NCBI RefSeq assembly: GCF_019468465.1
Contig: NZ_CP080519.1
Span: 2,557,001 to 2,621,000, forward strand
Length of the DNA: 64,000 nt
Direction of reading: 5' to 3'
DNA from: Amycolatopsis sp. DSM 110486
GTDB taxonomy: Bacteria; Actinomycetota; Actinomycetes; Mycobacteriales; Pseudonocardiaceae
The position numbers were made by a program, and so were the translations under genes. Positions 51,426 through 58,838 of this stretch are shown in pieces. Each line of letters opens with the position of its first letter. Position 1 is the first letter of the stretch. The notes below the pieces were generated by a model. It ran no database searches, was not told where the DNA came from, and worked only from the letters and a program-made list of their open reading frames with translations.

Positions 51426-51932
51426 ATGTCCAGCGTGTTCCGGATGTCCCCCGAGAGGAGCCCGCGCGTGCCTGGTGCGACGCCGGAAGAACGGTTGCGA
51501 GCCACCGGTCTGAGCCTGCCCGCGCTGCGGCCGGTCGCCGGCAACTACGTCGGCGCGTACCAGGAAGGCTCCCTCGTCTACCTGGCCGGGCAAGGCTCCG
51601 AAGGCTGGCTCGGTCGGGTCGGCGAAACTCTCACGGCCGAAGACGGCTACGCGGCTGCGCGTGAGTGCATGCTGCACTTGCTGGCTCAGCTGCGTCAGAC
51701 GCTGGGCAGCCTCGACCGGGTGCGCGGCATCGCGAGGGTCGTCGGCAACGTCTCGTGCACCGACGATTTCACCGGCGTGGCACAGGTCCTCAACGGTGCG
51801 TCCGACCTGCTGGTCGAGGTCTTCGGCGACGCCGGGCGCCATCCCCGCTCGGTCGTCGGCGCGAAGGCGCTGCCCAAGGGCATTGCCGTCGAAGTGGACC
51901 TGATCGCTGTCGTGGAGCCCGCCGGTCGCTGA
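51426..51932 (+). CDS. RidA family protein
   Basis: 168 aa from the leaderless ATG 51426; GTG 51468, preceded by GAGAGGAG, is an alternative giving 154 aa. The RidA-like domain shows LVYLAGQGSEGWLG, GYAAARECMLHLLAQLRQTL and GRHPRSVVGAKALPKGIAVE, where the catalytic Arg position is HPRSVVG. Closest in style to YjgF-like proteins of about 150 aa (YabJ/endoribonuclease L-PSP annotations). Under promoter D with the first IclR-type operators; possibly removes enamine by-products. Confidence 0.78.
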   Translation: MSSVFRMSPERSPRVPGATPEERLRATGLSLPALRPVAGNYVGAYQEGSLVYLAGQGSEGWLGRVGETLTAEDGYAAARECMLHLLAQLRQTLGSLDRVRGIARVVGNVSCTDDFTGVAQVLNGASDLLVEVFGDAGRHPRSVVGAKALPKGIAVEVDLIAVVEPAGR

Positions 51933-51950
51933 CCGGCGGGCTCCACGCGG

Positions 51951-52067
51951 TCACGGGATGATGGCGGTGACCACGACACCGTCGGGCAGCTGTTCCACGA
52001 GGGTCGCGCCGATCCCGGACGTCGACCCGGTGACCAGCTCGGTCCGGCCGTTGAGGTCGAGCTTCAC
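51951..52067 (-). pseudogene. Truncated short-chain dehydrogenase (N-terminal fragment)
   Basis: 38 codons from GTG 52067, with GGAGGAG 5 nt upstream, to TGA 51951-51953. The fragment KLDLNGRTELVTGSTSGIG is the NAD-binding start of an SDR (TGxxxGIG), then ATLVEQLPDGVVVTAIIP and a stop. A full SDR is about 250 aa, and no further SDR sequence is found downstream. A deletion probably fused the start to the 3' end. It follows the SnoaL-like gene by 12 nt in the same operon. Confidence 0.7.
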
Positions 52068-52079
52068 GAGCTCCTCCGA

Positions 52080-52676
52080 TCAGGCCAGGCCGAGCTGCTG
52101 GTTGAAGGTCTGGTTGTCCCAGAACAGGAATTCCTCGTCCATCGTGCCGCGACGGTTCCAGATCCCGACGGTGGCCATGTTGATCGCGTACTTCCGGCCG
52201 GTCGGCTGGATGAAGCCGCCCTTGCCGTCGGGCATGGGGCGGGTGAAGGTGCCCTGCATCACGCCGGTGACAGCGGTGAGCTCGTTTTTGGCCACGCGCA
52301 AGGGATGTGAGTGGATGCGCGTGTCGGGCGCCCAGACGAACATCGCGGCGAGGTCGGCGATGTGCTGGTCGATGCCGTCGGTGTAGTGCCCGTCAGGCCA
52401 GTGCACGCGGATGTTGCGGGCGTGGCTTTCGTCGAGGCGCTTCCAGTCGGCGTGGGAGAAGACGTCGAAGTCGAGCTCGTCGAACGTCTCCAGGTGCTTG
52501 CGCTCGTCGTGCGTCAGGTTGCGCGGATAAGGCGGATTCGGCACGGGGTGGGCGGCCGGGTCCGGCAGCAGCGGCTGCCCGGCGGCCTCGGCCACGTTGC
52601 CGCTCGCGACGGCGGTGAGGGCGAAGGCACCGAACGCGGCGGCGGCTCCGCCTTTGAGCGCGGTACGGCGATCCAT
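52080..52676 (-). CDS. Exported SnoaL/NTF2-like protein with Tat-type signal
   Basis: 198 aa. DRRTALKGGAAAAFGAFALT is a twin-arginine signal peptide with an Ala-rich hydrophobic core, ending near AEA (29-31). The mature part (HLETFDELDFDVFSHADW, IRVHWPDGHYTDGIDQHIAD, KYAINMATVGIWN, EFLFWDNQTFNQQLGL) has the SnoaL-like polyketide cyclase/ester-cyclase fold. Function unknown; exported already folded, perhaps with a ligand. Operon with the hydrolase-luciferase fusion gene 12 nt upstream. Confidence 0.78.
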   Translation of the reverse strand: MDRRTALKGGAAAAFGAFALTAVASGNVAEAAGQPLLPDPAAHPVPNPPYPRNLTHDERKHLETFDELDFDVFSHADWKRLDESHARNIRVHWPDGHYTDGIDQHIADLAAMFVWAPDTRIHSHPLRVAKNELTAVTGVMQGTFTRPMPDGKGGFIQPTGRKYAINMATVGIWNRRGTMDEEFLFWDNQTFNQQLGLA

Positions 52677-52688
52677 GATTGCTCGCTT

Positions 52689-53846
52689 TCAGCTGGCAGA
52701 GGGGAGTTCGCGCCCGGTCGCCCAGGCGTGGCTGGTGGAGACGATGGCGGTGACGACGTCGAGTTCGGTCTCGTCGCGGGGCCCGTAGACGAGGACCATG
52801 CCCGGCGTGAGCCGGATCCCGGCGAGCGGGTGGGCGACGGCCCAGCCACGTTCGATCGCTTCCGCGGCAAGGGAAACCGGCAGGGCGACGTGCAGGGAAC
52901 CGTCGGCGCGCGGGTGCAGGTGGGCGAACTCGCCGGCCCGCGGCACGAGGAACGCGTCGGCCGGCCCCGCCTGGCCGTCGGCGAGCATGAACCCGCGGGC
53001 GCCTGGCACGGAGATGGCCGACTGCTCGCTGTTCACCCCGGGTAGCGCGTTGACGCGGGCGAACAGCTTTTCCTGCAGCTCGGCCGGGGCGTTGCCGGTG
53101 AGCTGCTGCTGGGGGATGGTGACGCTGACGTCCGGCCGCTTTCCCGTTCGCAGTGGAAGGTCCTCGAGTCCGTCCCACCGCGTCGGCTGAGGCCCGGGCA
53201 CACGGCGCCGCTCGAGGAAGTCCGCGCGCTCGGCGAGCCAGCCGCCGAGGGAGGCCAGTGCGTCGGGCGCGATGCCGTGGCCCACCGGGTCGCGCCGCGC
53301 GATGGTGGGCGCTCCGGACTCGGCCGTGAGGTAACGCCAGGTCCGGTCCTGCAGGTCGCGCGGGATGACCTGGTCGTGCTCACCGTGCGCGAGGAACACG
53401 GGCAAGCCCGCCAGCCGCGCCGGGTCAGTGGGCACACCCGCGTCGAACGGCAAAGTGCCGTAAAGGATGGCGGCGCCGGCGAAGCGGTCCGGATCGTCCA
53501 GGACCAGGCCGCCGGCGAACGCGGCCCCGCCGCTGAACCCGATCAGCAGCACGGGCCCGCGTTGCCGGTCGAGCCAGGCGCGGAACCAGTCCATCGTGAT
53601 CCGTAGTGACTCCGGCGTCGGGCGGCCGATGCCGCGGTTGGCGAACCACGCGAAGCCACCGCCTTCCGCGATCGGTGCTCGCACTGCTGCGTAACGGAAA
53701 CCCTTGGGCAACGCGTCGGCGAGCCCGATGATCTCGGTCTCGCGCGAGCCGCGGCCGTGCAGCAGCACGACCAACGGCCCTTCGGCACCTCGGGTTTCGA
53801 CGACCGGGGTTTCGACGACCGGGATTTCGACAACCGGCTCGTTCAT
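52689..53846 (-). CDS. Alpha/beta hydrolase fused to a luciferase-family (DUF5519-type) domain
   Basis: 385 aa. Residues 1-215 form a carboxylesterase/phospholipase-type hydrolase: VVLLHGRGSRE (oxyanion), LIGFSGGAAFAGGL (nucleophile Ser, G-x-S-x-G), HGEHDQVIP (Asp) and GHGIAPD (His). Residues about 240-380 form a small domain with SAISVPGARGFMLADG, EFAHLHPRADGSLHVALPVS and RLTPGMVLVYGPRDETEL, known as the luciferase family domain (PF17648), found mostly as a stand-alone protein. The repeated VVEIPVVETPVVETRG N-terminus is unusual. Substrate unknown. Confidence 0.78.
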   Translation of the reverse strand: MNEPVVEIPVVETPVVETRGAEGPLVVLLHGRGSRETEIIGLADALPKGFRYAAVRAPIAEGGGFAWFANRGIGRPTPESLRITMDWFRAWLDRQRGPVLLIGFSGGAAFAGGLVLDDPDRFAGAAILYGTLPFDAGVPTDPARLAGLPVFLAHGEHDQVIPRDLQDRTWRYLTAESGAPTIARRDPVGHGIAPDALASLGGWLAERADFLERRRVPGPQPTRWDGLEDLPLRTGKRPDVSVTIPQQQLTGNAPAELQEKLFARVNALPGVNSEQSAISVPGARGFMLADGQAGPADAFLVPRAGEFAHLHPRADGSLHVALPVSLAAEAIERGWAVAHPLAGIRLTPGMVLVYGPRDETELDVVTAIVSTSHAWATGRELPSAS

Positions 53847-53859
53847 CGGAGTGTCCTTT

Positions 53860-54489
53860 TCAGACGGTCGGGCCGAGCAGCGCCCAGCCGGACTGCCAGG
53901 GCCAGTTGTTGCCGGCGTTGAGGGCGATGTTGAGGAACGCCATCTCCTCCAGCGCGCGGGCCATGCGCAGGCCGCCGGCGTCGATCGGGCGGAAACCCAG
54001 CGAGGTGAGCAGCTCCGCGACGACCTTCTTGGCGTCGGTGTCGTCGCCGGCGTAGAAGGCGTCGAGCCGGTGACCGCTCTCGGTGGGCGTGCCGAGGCGG
54101 CCGGCGAAGATGGTGTTGAAGGCCTTGACCACGGCGGCGTCGGCGACCAGGCGCTGCAGCGTCTGCACGGCGGCGGTCTCTTCGATGTCGAGGTCGGTGA
54201 ACGTCGCGTTGAGCGGGTTGGTGGCGTCGACCACGACCTTGCCGCGCACGGCAGGCGCGATCTCCTGGGCGACGGCGCCGACGGCGTTGCCCGGCACGGC
54301 CAGCACCACGACGTCGGCGTCGGCCACCGCGTCGAGGTTGCTCGCCGCGCCCCGCGCCCCCGTCTCGGCGGCGACCTTGGCGGCCTTCTCCGGACTGGTC
54401 GCGGTCAGGGTCACCGCGTGCCCGGCGTCGACGGCGGCCTTGCTGAGAGCCGAGCCGACGTTGCCGGCTCCGATGATGGCGATCCGCAT
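53860..54489 (-). CDS. NADPH/F420-dependent reductase-like protein (F420_oxidored fold)
   Basis: 209 aa. RIAIIGAGNVGSALSKAAVD is the Rossmann glycine motif, followed by ATSPEKA, VVLAVPGNAV, VVVDATNPLN and KAFNTIFAG, matching the NADPH:F420 oxidoreductase-like family. C-terminal GGLRMARALEEMAFLNIALN is typical. First gene of a minus-strand operon with the hydrolase fusion and SnoaL-like genes, divergent from marR with a palindromic operator in between. Confidence 0.85.
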   Translation of the reverse strand: MRIAIIGAGNVGSALSKAAVDAGHAVTLTATSPEKAAKVAAETGARGAASNLDAVADADVVVLAVPGNAVGAVAQEIAPAVRGKVVVDATNPLNATFTDLDIEETAAVQTLQRLVADAAVVKAFNTIFAGRLGTPTESGHRLDAFYAGDDTDAKKVVAELLTSLGFRPIDAGGLRMARALEEMAFLNIALNAGNNWPWQSGWALLGPTV

Positions 54490-54507
54490 GATTACCTGCT
54501 CCTTCAA

Positions 54508-54525
54508 TATCTGACTGTTCAGATA
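54508..54525. promoter_or_regulatory. MarR-type operator between the F420-reductase-like gene and marR
   Basis: Perfect palindrome TATCTGA-CTGT-TCAGATA in the 109-nt divergent promoter region, a typical MarR operator size and position. Adjacent AGATACTGACAC repeats half of it. Confidence 0.7.
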
Positions 54526-54598
54526 CTGACACGGTAACCACAAGATGCCTTCCGATGCAATAGCTGACGCGTCAACCTTCTCCGCGTACACTTGCGGC

Positions 54599-55045
54599 AT
54601 GGACCCGATCGACGACCGCCTGATCACGACGTTCGGCAGGCTGGTCGAGGCCAGTAGCCAGTTGGAACGCCGGCTCGGGCCCGCCATGCAGGCCGAGACC
54701 GGGCTGCAGCACACGTGGTTCGAGGTGCTGATCCGGCTCGCCCGCTCCGACGGCGGGCAGCTGACGATGAGCGCACTCGCCGGCGAAGTGGCACTCACCA
54801 CAGGCGGCATCACGCGGCTGATCGACCGCATCGAGGCGGCCGGCTACGTCGAGCGCCGCCCGTGCCCGACCGACCGCCGCGTCGCCTACGCCGGTATCAC
54901 CGACGCGGGGCGCAAGGTCCTTGACCAGGCCGCGACGGCCCACGCGCGCAACTTGCGCGCCGCGTTCGCCGCGTTCTCCGAGACCGACCTGGACACCCTC
55001 GACGGGCTACTGGACCGCGTCCGGCACGGTTTTGAGATTGCTTGA
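54599..55045 (+). CDS. MarR family transcriptional regulator
   Basis: 148 aa from ATG 54599 (an in-frame ATG 18 codons earlier lacks conserved sequence). Core winged helix: LTMSALAGEVALTTGGITRLI is helix-turn-helix, DRIEAAGYVERRPCPTDRRV the wing with the conserved D-x-R. Flanking helices form the dimer interface. Likely represses the divergent F420-reductase-like operon through the TATCTGA palindrome, and possibly the LLM gene downstream. Confidence 0.9.
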   Translation: MDPIDDRLITTFGRLVEASSQLERRLGPAMQAETGLQHTWFEVLIRLARSDGGQLTMSALAGEVALTTGGITRLIDRIEAAGYVERRPCPTDRRVAYAGITDAGRKVLDQAATAHARNLRAAFAAFSETDLDTLDGLLDRVRHGFEIA

Positions 55046-55086
55046 AGGTTCAAGTCGGACGGCGTAGCGTTTTGACTGAACGTTCA
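55041..55086. promoter_or_regulatory. Two palindromes between marR and the LLM oxidoreductase gene
   Basis: CTTGAA-GG-TTCAAG (55041-55054) and TGAACGTTCA (55077-55086) are both perfect and share the half-site GTTCAA, 34 nt apart. The position, 24-70 nt upstream of the LLM start, suggests paired operators. Confidence 0.5.
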
Positions 55087-55109
55087 ACTGCCCACGCTTG
55101 GAGACGTCC

Positions 55110-56240
55110 GTGCGATTCCAGCTCCTCGACATCCTGCCGCACCTGCAGAACCCGGTCACCGGGCGAATCGTCAGCACGTCGGACCGGTACGCGCAGGCGT
55201 TGAACACCGCGCAGCGGGCCGAGCAGATCGGCTTCGACGCGGTGGCGCTCGGCGAGCGGCACGCGGGCCCGTTCCTGTCGGCCGGCGTGACCGTGCTGCT
55301 CGGTGCGATCGCCGCGACCACGAGCCGGGTCCGGATCCAGACCGGCGTCACCGTGCTGTCCATTTCGGACCCGGTGCGCATCGCCGAGGACTTCGCCACG
55401 ATCGACCAGCTCTCCCGCGGCCGCGTCGAGATCGTGATCGGCAAGGGCAACGAGGCCCGGCAGCTGCCGATGTTCGGCGTCGAGCCCGGGCAGCAGTGGG
55501 ACCAGCTGGCGGAGAAGTACGAGCTGCTGCGCCGGCTGTGGCGCGAGGAAAACGTGACGTGGGAAGGAAAGTTTCGCGGCGCGCTTGACGGGGTCACCAC
55601 CCTGCCCCGCCCATTCGCCGGCGCTCCCCGCGTGTGGCACGGCTCCGCGACCACCCTGACGTCCGCCGAACTCGCCGCGAAGTGGGGCGACCCGCTGTTC
55701 AGCGCCAACGCCATCCAGCCGCGCGACAACTACAAGATCCTCATCGACCACTACCGCGCCGAGTACGACCGCCACGGCCACGACCCCCGCTACGCCTTCG
55801 TCGGCGCCGGCGCGGGCTTCCTGTACCTGGCCGATTCCACACAGGACGCGCGCGAGCACTTCGGCCCGGTGTACGAGAAGATGGTCGAGTTCTTCAACAA
55901 GCCGGGCAACCACACGCCCGGCAACGAAATGGTCTTCCGCGACATCGACCACGCCATCGCCGAAGGTCCCGTGCTCGTCGGCAGCCCGCAGCAGATCATC
56001 GACAAGATCCTGTACTTCCACGCCGCCTTCGGCCACGACCTCCAGTCGTTCAGCCTGCCCACGATGCTCCCGCACGAACAGCAGCTCGAGATGCTGGAGC
56101 GCTTCGCCGCCGAGGTGATCCCCGTGGTGCGCAAGGAAGCCCCCACGACACTGTGGACAGACGCCGACCCGTACGGCGCCCGCCCCGCCTTCGCCGGCAA
56201 GCAGGTCCCGGACGCCGCCGCCCTCATCGACGGCCGCTGA
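55110..56240 (+). CDS. LLM class flavin-dependent oxidoreductase (luciferase-like monooxygenase)
   Basis: 376 aa from GTG 55110, with TTGGAGA upstream; earlier non-ATG codons are less likely. Bacterial luciferase-like TIM barrel: AQRAEQIGFDAVALGERHAG, TSRVRIQTGVTVLSISDPVR, LSRGRVEIVIGKGNEARQLP and GSPQQIIDKI. These enzymes use FMNH2 or F420H2. The family member cannot be narrowed. Expressed separately from marR, perhaps under the paired palindromes before it. Confidence 0.87.
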   Translation: MRFQLLDILPHLQNPVTGRIVSTSDRYAQALNTAQRAEQIGFDAVALGERHAGPFLSAGVTVLLGAIAATTSRVRIQTGVTVLSISDPVRIAEDFATIDQLSRGRVEIVIGKGNEARQLPMFGVEPGQQWDQLAEKYELLRRLWREENVTWEGKFRGALDGVTTLPRPFAGAPRVWHGSATTLTSAELAAKWGDPLFSANAIQPRDNYKILIDHYRAEYDRHGHDPRYAFVGAGAGFLYLADSTQDAREHFGPVYEKMVEFFNKPGNHTPGNEMVFRDIDHAIAEGPVLVGSPQQIIDKILYFHAAFGHDLQSFSLPTMLPHEQQLEMLERFAAEVIPVVRKEAPTTLWTDADPYGARPAFAGKQVPDAAALIDGR

Positions 56241-56357
56241 TTTTCCCTGTCCCGCCAGGCAGGACGCAGGTTTTGATCACCCCGATGGAGGCATCCGTTT
56301 CGGGTGGGCTTGCCGGTACCGTGAGCGCCGACCTCCCGGCCGAAAGGTGTTCAGCAG

Positions 56358-57227
56358 GTGTCGGACTCAGATCTCGCGGCGGGCGTCAGCTCCACCGCCC
56401 TCATGGTCGCGGCCGCGCGCGCCATCGAAACCCACCACCCGCACAGCCTGCTGCGCGACGAGTACGCCGAGCATTTCGTCCGCTCGGCCAACTCCCCCGT
56501 CGCCCTGCCCACCCGCATCGAGGACGTCTCCCTCGGCGACGCGGACCCCTTCTGGGGCCACCTGGGCCGCTTCTTCGCCGTCCGCGCCCGCACCTTCGAC
56601 GACTTCCTGGTGGACTCCGCCCCGCACACCCCGCAAATCGTCATCCTCGGCGCCGGCCTGGACACCCGCGCGCTGCGCCTGGACCTGCCCCCTTCGGTGA
56701 CCTGCTACGAGATCGACCGGCACGACGTCCTCACCTTCAAATCGAAGGTCCTGGGCTCCCTGGGCGCTCTTTCGCCTGTACCCCACCACCTCCTCCCGGC
56801 CGACTTGGCCGACGACTGGCCCTCTGCCCTGCTGTCCGCGGGCTTCAACCCCTCCGTGCCCACCACGTGGATCGCCGAAGGCCTCCTCCTCTACCTCCCC
56901 GCGCCGGTCGAGACCTCCCTCATCGACACCCTCAACACCCTGTCGGCCCCCGGCAGCCGCGTCGGCCTGGAAACCCTCCCCGGCCAGGACTCCCTCCGCG
57001 ACCACACGCTCTTCGACACCAGCACTGCGGAAACCGGGTCGCACCTGGGCGGCCTGTTCGATCCTGACCCTCGTCCTGATACGCCCGCTGCTCTGGGCGC
57101 CGCCGGGTGGACCCTCACGACCTCGCCGGTGGACACCTTCACCAGGCGGTACGGGCGAGGCCCGGACCCGTCGATTCCGGGGCCGATCCTTCAGTCTCGC
57201 TTCACCTTCGGTGAGAAGGACGCCTGA
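56358..57227 (+). CDS. Class I SAM-dependent methyltransferase (PF04072, LCM-like)
   Basis: 289 aa; GTG start. IVILGAGLDTRALRLDLPPS is the SAM-binding motif of the actinobacterial/mycobacterial TIGR00027 family, with CYEIDRHDVLTFKSKVL and WIAEGLLLYLPAP as further signatures. Members are often O-methyltransferases of unknown substrate, abundant in actinomycetes. No operon partner; the next gene is convergent after 6 nt. Confidence 0.87.
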   Translation: MSDSDLAAGVSSTALMVAAARAIETHHPHSLLRDEYAEHFVRSANSPVALPTRIEDVSLGDADPFWGHLGRFFAVRARTFDDFLVDSAPHTPQIVILGAGLDTRALRLDLPPSVTCYEIDRHDVLTFKSKVLGSLGALSPVPHHLLPADLADDWPSALLSAGFNPSVPTTWIAEGLLLYLPAPVETSLIDTLNTLSAPGSRVGLETLPGQDSLRDHTLFDTSTAETGSHLGGLFDPDPRPDTPAALGAAGWTLTTSPVDTFTRRYGRGPDPSIPGPILQSRFTFGEKDA

Positions 57228-57233
57228 ACGCCG

Positions 57234-57596
57234 TCATTTCCGAGCGACGCCGGCGAGCAGCAGCGACTCATTGGGCGAAGGCAGGTGCGCGGTCCGGTCA
57301 CCGTCGCTGGCGTCCTCCGGGTGCCAGAGCGGGGTCCACATAACGCCGGGCTCCAGCAACGTGAAGTCGCCGAAGAAGTCGGCGATCTCCTTGCGGCTCC
57401 GGAAGACGACGGGACTCGACGACGTGTCGTACAGGCGTTTGAGGTCCGCGAGCATCTCCGGGTAGCCGGGCGGGACGAGGGGCTGGTAGTCGCCGGTGGT
57501 GCAGACCTCGAGCGGGGGCGGGGTGTTCGTGCTCGCGGAACAGCCGGTCGCGAGGAGGGCTGCGGCCAAGGCGACGGCCGCGATTCGGATGTGCAC
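57234..57596 (-). pseudogene. Chimeric frame: lipoprotein signal peptide joined to a methyltransferase C-terminus
   Basis: 120 aa from GTG 57596 (GAGGAGGTC upstream). Residues 1-24 are a lipoprotein signal ending in LLATGCSAS (lipobox Cys), with a 20-residue exported-type stretch after it. From about residue 45 (LADLKRLYDTSSSP, then FRSRKEIADFFGDFTLLEPG and LLLAGVARK) the sequence matches the C-terminal end of the S-adenosyl methyltransferase family PF04672, a cytoplasmic enzyme of about 270 aa. A deletion probably joined two genes in frame; the product is unlikely to be a working methyltransferase. Confidence 0.6.
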
Positions 57597-57692
57597 GGCG
57601 ACCTCCTCAGCCTGGTTGCTCACGCTCCGTCAAGATCGTAATCCGCTTCGAGCGGAAACGGTGGCGGGCGCGGCGGCGCGAGCGGTCCACTG

Positions 57693-58352
57693 GTGCTTGT
57701 GAAGGCGGCCTACGACGAAATCGCGGACTGGTACGAGGGGCAGTTCCTGGGCGCGCAGCAGTCGGATCCGCTCGGGATCTCCGCCGCGCTTCGGGAGCTG
57801 CTCGGGGCGGGCACCGGGGTGTGCCTCGAGGTCGGGTGTGGCACGGGCGTCCACGCGGGCGTGGTGCGGGAGCTGGGGTGGACGCCCATCGGGGTCGACT
57901 TGTCGGCCGGGATGCTGCGGTACGGGCGCGAGCGGATGCCGGTCGCCCGCGCGGATGCGCAGCGGTTGCCGGTGCGGGACGGCGGCGTGGACCCGGTCGT
58001 CGCCGTCATGGTGCACACCGACATGCCGGCGTATCCGGCCGTGCTGCGCGAGGTGGAGCGCGTGCTGCGGCCGGGTGGGGTGTTCGTGCACGTCGGGGTG
58101 CATCCGTGTTTCTGCGGCAGCTTCGCGGATCGCAGCGACCCGGCCGCGGCGGTGATCCGGCCGGGCTACCGGGAGCGGCACTGGACAAAGGATTCGTGGA
58201 CGGACCAAGGGATCTGGGACAAGGTCGGGGCGGCGCACTGGCCGTTGCCGGAGTTGCTCAACGCGTTCGTGGACGCGGGGTTCGGGCTGGAGCGGTTCAG
58301 TGAGGGTGGGGTGCCGTTGCCGATCGTGTTGTCGGTGCGGGCCGGAGCGTAA
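57693..58352 (+). CDS. Class I SAM-dependent methyltransferase (Methyltransf_11 type)
   Basis: 219 aa from GTG 57693 (GTG 57699 is an alternative). CLEVGCGTGVHAGVVRELG is motif I, PIGVDLSAGMLRYGRERM motif II, ARADAQRLPVRDGGVD motif III and REVERVLRPGGVFVHVGVHP the usual post-motif helix. A small-molecule methyltransferase with no assignable substrate. The convergent VOC gene ends 37 nt downstream. Confidence 0.85.
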   Translation: MLVKAAYDEIADWYEGQFLGAQQSDPLGISAALRELLGAGTGVCLEVGCGTGVHAGVVRELGWTPIGVDLSAGMLRYGRERMPVARADAQRLPVRDGGVDPVVAVMVHTDMPAYPAVLREVERVLRPGGVFVHVGVHPCFCGSFADRSDPAAAVIRPGYRERHWTKDSWTDQGIWDKVGAAHWPLPELLNAFVDAGFGLERFSEGGVPLPIVLSVRAGA

Positions 58353-58389
58353 AGGGCCGACCACGCGGACCATCGGCGCCCCACCACGG

Positions 58390-58830
58390 TCAGCGGCCAG
58401 GGAGCCGTTCCGTGATTTCCTGCAGGAACCATTCGTTGCCGTCCGGGTCGTGGAAGGTGGCGAAGGTTCCGTAGGACGCGCGGGTGGGGTGGGGGCCGTC
58501 GGCGAGATGGGTCGGGTTCGTGTGGTGGAAGACGCCGCCCTTGTCGTGGAAGGGGGTGGAGGCGGGGATGCCCGCGGCGGCGAGTTCGGTGACGGCCGCC
58601 GGGAGGTCCTTGACGATGAGGTGGAGGCCGCGGACTGAGCCGGGAGGGGCAGTGGTGACGCCGGTGCCGAAGAGGATCGACGTCGCGGAGCCGGGCGGGG
58701 TGAGGTGGACGACGCGGTAGTCGTCCGCCTGGTAGTCGACGTCCAGGCGGAAGCCCAGGGAGACGTAGAAGGCCTTGGCGCGGTCCACATCGGACACGGG
58801 CAGGACGATGAGTTCTAGTGAGAAGTCCAC
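58390..58830 (-). CDS. VOC family (glyoxalase/bleomycin resistance-like) protein
   Basis: 146 aa from GTG 58830 with AAGGAGAAT upstream. LELIVLPVSDVDRAKAFYVS and GFRLDVDYQADDYRVV form the first module, GLHLIVKDLPAAVTELAAAG and TFHDPDGNEWFLQEI the second, giving the usual VOC paired beta-alpha-beta-beta-beta fold. Substrate unknown. Starts 8 nt after the SDR gene, so the two are an operon. Confidence 0.87.
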   Translation of the reverse strand: MDFSLELIVLPVSDVDRAKAFYVSLGFRLDVDYQADDYRVVHLTPPGSATSILFGTGVTTAPPGSVRGLHLIVKDLPAAVTELAAAGIPASTPFHDKGGVFHHTNPTHLADGPHPTRASYGTFATFHDPDGNEWFLQEITERLPGR

Positions 58831-58838
58831 GATTCTCC

